This document shows positions 29,865 through 33,961 of a stretch of 33,961 nt of DNA, piece after piece. The DNA is from Stenotrophomonas maltophilia (lineage in GTDB: Bacteria > Pseudomonadota > Gammaproteobacteria > Xanthomonadales > Xanthomonadaceae). The notes under the pieces were generated by a model. The model saw only the letters and a program-made list of their open reading frames with translations, had not been told where the DNA came from and made no database searches. The stretch spans positions 28,877-62,837 of the forward strand of contig NZ_RAVT01000014.1 of NCBI RefSeq assembly GCF_013464915.1, given 5' to 3'. Position 1 is the first letter of the stretch; every line of letters begins with the position of its first letter. A program made the translations under genes and the position numbers.

Positions 29865-30931
29865 TGGGCGCCGAGCAGGCGGGGCTCCGGTTCGATCGGC
29901 ACGCCGAATTTCTCCAGCACCGAGGCCGAGATGCGGCGTGCCAGTGCCAACAACTCTGCACCGCTGGCGTTGCCATGGTTCACCAGCACCAGTGCGTGGC
30001 TCGGGGCCACGCCGGCATCGCCTTCGCGGAAGCCCTTCCAGCCGCAGGACTCGATCATCCAGGCCGCCGAAACCTTGCGCTTGCCTTCCTGGTCGGACGG
30101 GAACACCGGCAGGTCGGGGAAGTGCTGCAGCAGCACGTCAACCTGTTCCAGCGGCAGCACCGGGTTCTTGAAGAAGCTGCCGGCATTGCCCAGCACGTCC
30201 GGGTCGGGCAGCTTGCGGCGGCGGATCGCGATCACCGCATTGGCCACGTCCACCGCACCCGGCAGTTCCACGCCCTGTGCCTGCAGTTCCTCGCGGATGC
30301 CGGCATAGTCCATGCGCAGGTCGTGCAGCAGCGGCAGCTTCAGTTCGATGGCGGTGATCAGGTAGCGGTCCATCTGTTGCTTGAAGACGCTGTCGCGGTA
30401 GGCGAAGCCACACTGTTCGTTGTCCAGCCGTACCCAGGCCTGTTCCTGGCAGTCCCAGGCTTCGACGGCCTGGATGAACTCGCCAACCTGCGCGCCATAG
30501 GCACCGATGTTCTGGATCGGCGCAGCACCGGCCGTACCGGGAATCAACGCCAGGTTCTCCAGGCCGGACAGGCCCTCCTGCAGCGACCACATCACCAGCC
30601 CGTGCCAGGGCACGCCGGCGCCGGCGCGGATCACCGCATGGTCGGCGCGGTGTTCAAGGAAACTGATGTCACGGTTGCCGAACACCAGTACCGTGCCAGG
30701 CAGGTCTTCGGCGATCAGCACGTTGCTGCCGCTGCCCAGTACCAGCAGCGGGCCGCTGGCCACTTCGGGCAGCGCCAGCACTTCCGGTAGCAGCGTGGGG
30801 TCGTGCAGTTCCAGCAGCTGCGCTGCGCTGGCCTGCACATGGAAGGTGTTCAGCGCCTGCAGCGGCGCATTGCGGGTGAGCGTCCAGCGCAGCGGTGCGG
30901 CGTTGTCGGCGGTATCGATGGGCGTGCTCAC
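29858..30931 (-). CDS. murB: UDP-N-acetylenolpyruvoylglucosamine reductase
   Basis: A 357-residue MurB of the longer, E. coli-like type. It reduces UDP-GlcNAc-enolpyruvate to UDP-MurNAc with NADPH and FAD in the cytosol, an early peptidoglycan step. Visible motifs are NTFHV, the FAD-binding [33 protein letters not shown], and [10 protein letters not shown] with the catalytic Ser. The GTG start overlaps the pyrD stop (GTGA at 30928-30931), which fixes the start and indicates translational coupling. The open frame further upstream is pyrD read in another frame. Confidence 0.95.
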   Translation of the reverse strand: MSTPIDTADNAAPLRWTLTRNAPLQALNTFHVQASAAQLLELHDPTLLPEVLALPEVASGPLLVLGSGSNVLIAEDLPGTVLVFGNRDISFLEHRADHAVIRAGAGVPWHGLVMWSLQEGLSGLENLALIPGTAGAAPIQNIGAYGAQVGEFIQAVEAWDCQEQAWVRLDNEQCGFAYRDSVFKQQMDRYLITAIELKLPLLHDLRMDYAGIREELQAQGVELPGAVDVANAVIAIRRRKLPDPDVLGNAGSFFKNPVLPLEQVDVLLQHFPDLPVFPSDQEGKRKVSAAWMIESCGWKGFREGDAGVAPSHALVLVNHGNASGAELLALARRISASVLEKFGVPIEPEPRLLGAQW

Positions 30932-31983
30932 AGCGGCGCCACCGCGCCGCGGCTCGGCGCCTCGCGGCGGCGACGGATCGCCTCCACGCATTCGGAGACC
31001 AGGGCCGGGCCACGGAAGATCAGGCCGCTGTAGCACTGCACCAGCGCGGCGCCGGCGGCCATCTTGGCCACCGCGTCGGCACCGGACAGGATGCCGCCGA
31101 CCCCCACCAGTGGCACGGATTCGGGCAGGCGCGAGCGCAGGCGGCGCAGCACCAGGGTGGACTGCTCCAGCACCGGCGCACCGGACAGGCCGCCGGCCTC
31201 GTTGGCCAGCGGATCGCCGGCCACCTTGCTGTGGTCGATGGTGGTGTTGGTGGCGATCACGCCGTCCACCTGCAGTTCGCCCAGCACGCGCGCGGCGGCA
31301 TCGATGTCGCGTTCACTCAGGTCCGGCGCCACCTTCACCAGCATCGGCACGCGGCGACCGTGCTGCGCGGCCAGGGCTTCCTGACGGTCGCGCAGCTGGC
31401 TGACCAGCTGGCGCAGTGCGGTCTCTTCCTGCAGCTCACGCAGGCCGGCGGTGTTGGGCGAGGAGATGTTGACCGTGATGTAGTCGGCCAGCGGATACAC
31501 CTTGTCCAGGCAGGCGATGTAATCGTCCACGGCCTGTTCGTTGGGGGTGTCCTTGTTCTTGCCGATGTTGATGCCGAGCAGGCCGCGACGGTTGCGCGCG
31601 CGCTCCACGTTGCGCACCAGCGCATCCACGCCCGCGTTGTTGAAGCCCATGCGGTTGATGATCGCGTTGTGTTCCGGCAGGCGGAACAGGCGCGGCTGCG
31701 GATTGCCGGCCTGCGGGCGCGGGGTGATGGTGCCGATCTCGACGAAGCCGAAACCCAGCGCGAACAGGGCATCGATGTGCTCGCCGTTCTTGTCCAGGCC
31801 GGCAGCCAGGCCGACCGGATTGGGGAACGTCAGCCCGAACACGGTGCTCGGCATCGGCGCGATGCGGGCGGCCAGCAGCGGCGTGGTGCCGGTGCGGTAG
31901 GCCAGGTCCAGTGCGGACAGGCCGAGGCCGTGGGCGCGCTCGGCGTCGAGCGAGAACAGGAAGGGGCGGGCAAGCGAATACAT
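30928..31983 (-). CDS. pyrD: Dihydroorotate dehydrogenase (quinone), class 2
   Basis: A 351-residue FMN enzyme of pyrimidine synthesis, oxidising dihydroorotate to orotate at the inner face of the cytoplasmic membrane with quinone as acceptor. [45 protein letters not shown] (Ser-type base of class 2), VKVAPDLS and [11 protein letters not shown] are all characteristic. The N-terminal [20 protein letters not shown] is the membrane-associating helix of class 2. The ATG lies eight bases after the methyltransferase stop, and murB overlaps its end. Confidence 0.96.
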   Translation of the reverse strand: MYSLARPFLFSLDAERAHGLGLSALDLAYRTGTTPLLAARIAPMPSTVFGLTFPNPVGLAAGLDKNGEHIDALFALGFGFVEIGTITPRPQAGNPQPRLFRLPEHNAIINRMGFNNAGVDALVRNVERARNRRGLLGINIGKNKDTPNEQAVDDYIACLDKVYPLADYITVNISSPNTAGLRELQEETALRQLVSQLRDRQEALAAQHGRRVPMLVKVAPDLSERDIDAAARVLGELQVDGVIATNTTIDHSKVAGDPLANEAGGLSGAPVLEQSTLVLRRLRSRLPESVPLVGVGGILSGADAVAKMAAGAALVQCYSGLIFRGPALVSECVEAIRRRREAPSRGAVAPL

Positions 31984-31991
31984 GCGTCGGT

Positions 31992-32762
31992 TCAGTCCAG
32001 CGTGCCGAGGAAGGCTCGGGTTCGATATTCAAAAGCAACCTGGCCGTCGACCGCGTGGGCGGCGAACAGGTCCTGCAGGGCGGCGATCATCGGCGCATGG
32101 CGCGGGTGACCGGGTTGGGGGGCATAGGAGGAGGACAGCAGGCGCCCCTGCAGCGCATCCAGATCCAGGTACTGCACATTCGGCAGCTGCACCATGCCGC
32201 GCAGGCCGGTGCCGAACCAGGTCTGCATGGTGGCGTCGTCCTGGTAGCGCTCGGCCACGGCGGTGTAGTCGGTGCCGTAGTCCAGCAGCAGTTGTTCGTA
32301 GCCGACCAGGAACGGACTGGCATCGAGCAGGCGCGAATTCCAGTAGATCAGTGCCTGGCCACCCGGGCGCAGGATGCGCTGCCATTCGGCGCGCACCGCT
32401 ACGGTGTCGAACCAGTGGAAGGCCTGCGCGACGCTGACCAGGTCAACGCTGGCGTCGTCCAGCCCGGTAGCCTCGGCGCGGCCGTCGATGGCGCTGAACT
32501 GCGGGTACTGCGGCGCCAGCCACTGCTCGGACGCAGCGCGCATGGCGGCGTTCGGTTCCACCGCAATGACCGGGTGGCCGGTGGCCAGGAACAGGCGGCT
32601 GGAAATGCCGGTGCCGGCGCCGATGTCGGCGACCACGGCCTCGTGGCTGACGCCCATGGGGCCATGCAGCCACTCCAGCAGGGCGGGCGGGTAGTCGGGC
32701 CGGTAGCGGACGTAATCGGCGACGCGGCTGCTGAAGCGTTCAGTGCTGTCGGAAGTGGTCAT
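31992..32762 (-). CDS. Class I SAM-dependent methyltransferase
   Basis: A 256-residue methyltransferase. Motif [21 protein letters not shown], spans about residues 43-62, followed by the acidic strand [10 protein letters not shown] and [14 protein letters not shown], typical of the UbiE/TehB-like Methyltransf_11/25 group. The start [10 protein letters not shown] is preferred over longer versions because it lies five bases after the stop of the DUF4190 gene. Substrate unknown. It is co-transcribed with pyrD and murB, but that does not by itself define its role. Confidence 0.9.
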   Translation of the reverse strand: MTTSDSTERFSSRVADYVRYRPDYPPALLEWLHGPMGVSHEAVVADIGAGTGISSRLFLATGHPVIAVEPNAAMRAASEQWLAPQYPQFSAIDGRAEATGLDDASVDLVSVAQAFHWFDTVAVRAEWQRILRPGGQALIYWNSRLLDASPFLVGYEQLLLDYGTDYTAVAERYQDDATMQTWFGTGLRGMVQLPNVQYLDLDALQGRLLSSSYAPQPGHPRHAPMIAALQDLFAAHAVDGQVAFEYRTRAFLGTLD

Positions 32763-32767
32763 GGCGA

Positions 32768-33052
32768 TCAGTTCGACATCGCGGCGAGCCAGGCCAAGCC
32801 GCCGAAGAACAGGATGAAGACCAGGATGGCGGCGATCACGGCGCCGACCATCACCCAGCCCAGTACAAGACCGGTGACGGCCAGACCGTCGCCTTCCAGT
32901 TCCTGCGGGCGACGGCGGATCTCGGCGCGGGCCATGTGGCCGGTGACGATGGCCACGATACTGGCTACGAAGGGCAGGACGGTCCAGCTGGCGATGCCCA
33001 TGACCAGGCTGACTACAGCCAGGGCGCTTGTCTGTCGGGGTGCCACGCTCAT
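32768..33052 (-). CDS. Small DUF4190-type membrane protein
   Basis: A 94-residue protein with two hydrophobic helices (about residues 11-38 and 58-86) around a short charged loop, ARAEIRRRPQELEGDGLA. ALAVVSLVMGIASW and GLAVTGLVLGW are the repeated motifs typical of DUF4190 proteins. The start is well defined by AAGGAGGA a few bases upstream of ATG 33052. It is the first gene of the compact methyltransferase-pyrD-murB-EamA operon. Function unknown. Confidence 0.88.
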   Translation of the reverse strand: MSVAPRQTSALAVVSLVMGIASWTVLPFVASIVAIVTGHMARAEIRRRPQELEGDGLAVTGLVLGWVMVGAVIAAILVFILFFGGLAWLAAMSN

Positions 33053-33116
33053 CGGGGTCCTCCTTGGCAGTGTGCACATGATAGTGCCTCTGCCCGGGCA
33101 ATCCCATGGGCAGTGC

Positions 33117-33212
33117 CCTGTAGCGCCGAGCCCATGCTCGGCTGCCCCGTTGGGCTGATGCGGGATCGTCCGCGTCTTGCGCGCAAGCCGAGCATGGGCT
33201 CGGCGCTACAGG
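33117..33212. repeat. 27-bp perfect inverted repeat of GTAG type
   Basis: Two arms, 33117-33143 and 33186-33212, are exact reverse complements separated by 42 bp. Each contains GTAG, then GCCGAGCCCATGCTCGGC-type stem bases, so each arm can also fold by itself. The right arm ends one base before the SDR stop codon at 33214. It separates the SDR gene from the downstream operon and probably limits read-through. Confidence 0.85.
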
Positions 33213-33213
33213 G

Positions 33214-33961
33214 TCAGCCCATCAACACCTGGCCACCGTCCACATTGAGCACATGGCCGGTGATCCAACGCGCCAGTGGCGAGCACAGGAACAGGGCCGC
33301 GTCGGCAATCTCACGCGGATGGCCGAAGCGGCCGAACGGGATCTTCGCCAGGGTGCCGTGGTACAGCGCCGGATCTTCGGTGCGGCGGCGATCCCACAGG
33401 CCATCGTCGAACGCGATCGAACCGGGGGCGATGGCGTTGACCCGGATCCGGTCCCTGGCCAGCGCCAGTGCCTGCGAGGTGGTGTAGTGCGAAAGCGCAG
33501 CCTTTGCGGCGGCGTAGGGCGCGCCACCGGGACGCGGCTGCTGTGCGGCGATCGATGACAGGTTGAGGATGCAGGCATCGCTGGATGCGCGCAGCCACGG
33601 CAGTGCCAGGCGCGAGGCCCGTACCGCCGCCATCAGGTCGATCTGCAGGCTGGCGGCCCAGCCATCCTCGTCATCGGCCATGCCGTAGCCGGTAGCGTTG
33701 TTGACCAGTACATCGATGCCGCCGAGTGCATCGGCAGCAGCCTGCAGCCAAGCCTGGATCTGGCCGGCATCGGCCAGATCGGCGGAAAACGTGTGCAGTT
33801 GGAAGACCTGCGCCAGTGCATCGGCACGCAGGGCATCCAGGCCGGCCTGGCCGCGAGCGCAGACCGAGACCTGCGCACCGGCGCCGGCAAATGCCAGCGC
33901 CATTTCACGACCGATGCCCTTGCTGCCGCCGGCGATGAGCACGCGGCGGCCGCTGAAATCG
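33214..33961 (-). CDS. SDR-family oxidoreductase, 5' end beyond the window
   Basis: About 248 residues of a classical SDR are present. The frame is open to the last base of the window: codons for DFSGRR precede the GTG (33940-33942) that could be mistaken for a start, and together they read DFSGRRVLIAGGSKGIG, a normal SDR N-terminus. The true start therefore lies just outside. Motifs: AGGSKGIG, NNAT, the Ser of LNLSSIA, and Tyr/Lys in PYAAAKAAL, with a C-terminal ITGHVLNVDGGQ typical of FabG-like enzymes. Substrate unknown. Confidence 0.9.
   Translation of the reverse strand, partial: DFSGRRVLIAGGSKGIGREMALAFAGAGAQVSVCARGQAGLDALRADALAQVFQLHTFSADLADAGQIQAWLQAAADALGGIDVLVNNATGYGMADDEDGWAASLQIDLMAAVRASRLALPWLRASSDACILNLSSIAAQQPRPGGAPYAAAKAALSHYTTSQALALARDRIRVNAIAPGSIAFDDGLWDRRRTEDPALYHGTLAKIPFGRFGHPREIADAALFLCSPLARWITGHVLNVDGGQVLMG

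Noticed and set aside
33214..33942. GTG at 33942 as the true start of the last SDR gene
   Set aside because: The frame continues to the window edge with residues DFSGRR that normally precede the first beta strand of an SDR, so the gene is cut by the window.

Overview
The window is high-GC DNA (roughly two-thirds G+C by eye) packed with genes on both strands. The protein repertoire is xanthomonad-like: a TonB-dependent receptor, many TetR and AraC regulators, and a pyrD-murB operon. It also carries many GTAG-headed palindromes that look like the SMAG/REP repeats of Stenotrophomonas maltophilia. Stenotrophomonas is therefore the most likely source, but this rests on recognition by eye and not on a database search. 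No rRNA, tRNA, CRISPR array, prophage or transposase gene was seen.

Left part (1-5.6 kb): regulator and target units. An SDR oxidoreductase is divergent from an AraC regulator. A TetR regulator precedes a small membrane protein, and the same perfect 14-bp palindrome sits in both of their promoters. They are followed by a membrane-anchored protein of unknown function and a GlxA/FtrA-type (DJ-1 + AraC) regulator.

Centre (6-16.7 kb): a nine-gene, same-strand cluster encoding a TonB-dependent receptor, MsuE-type FMN reductase, DUF3088-like small protein, MsnO8-type luciferase-like monooxygenase, NtaA/DmoA-type FMN monooxygenase, M20 amidohydrolase, GNAT acetyltransferase, a fused amino-acid ABC permease/ATPase and a family 3 binding protein. 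This set matches the import, N-acetylation, flavin-dependent C-S cleavage and deacetylation scheme known for S-alkylcysteine and S-(2-succino)cysteine breakdown in Bacillus subtilis. Here it is combined with an outer-membrane receptor and a dedicated flavin reductase. It is the most interesting system in the window. A secreted 1038-residue discoidin/toroid protein with a LacI-type operator upstream follows on the other strand.

Right-centre (20-28.7 kb): a toxin-antitoxin-like pair whose small first gene carries an in-frame TGA where relatives appear to have Trp; an NAPE-PLD-like metallo-hydrolase divergent from a TetR gene with two operator-like palindromes between them; an EAL phosphodiesterase with a degenerate GGDEF domain; an SDR-fold protein with the catalytic Tyr replaced by Phe; a GNAT gene remnant; a TetR-DUF418 pair; and an APH-like kinase. 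A 19-bp tandem repeat and a palindromic repeat dimer follow.

Right end (28.9-34 kb): a compact minus-strand operon, DUF4190 protein - methyltransferase - pyrD - murB - EamA transporter, with overlapping or nearly touching reading frames. A 27-bp inverted repeat then separates it from an SDR gene that runs off the window edge.
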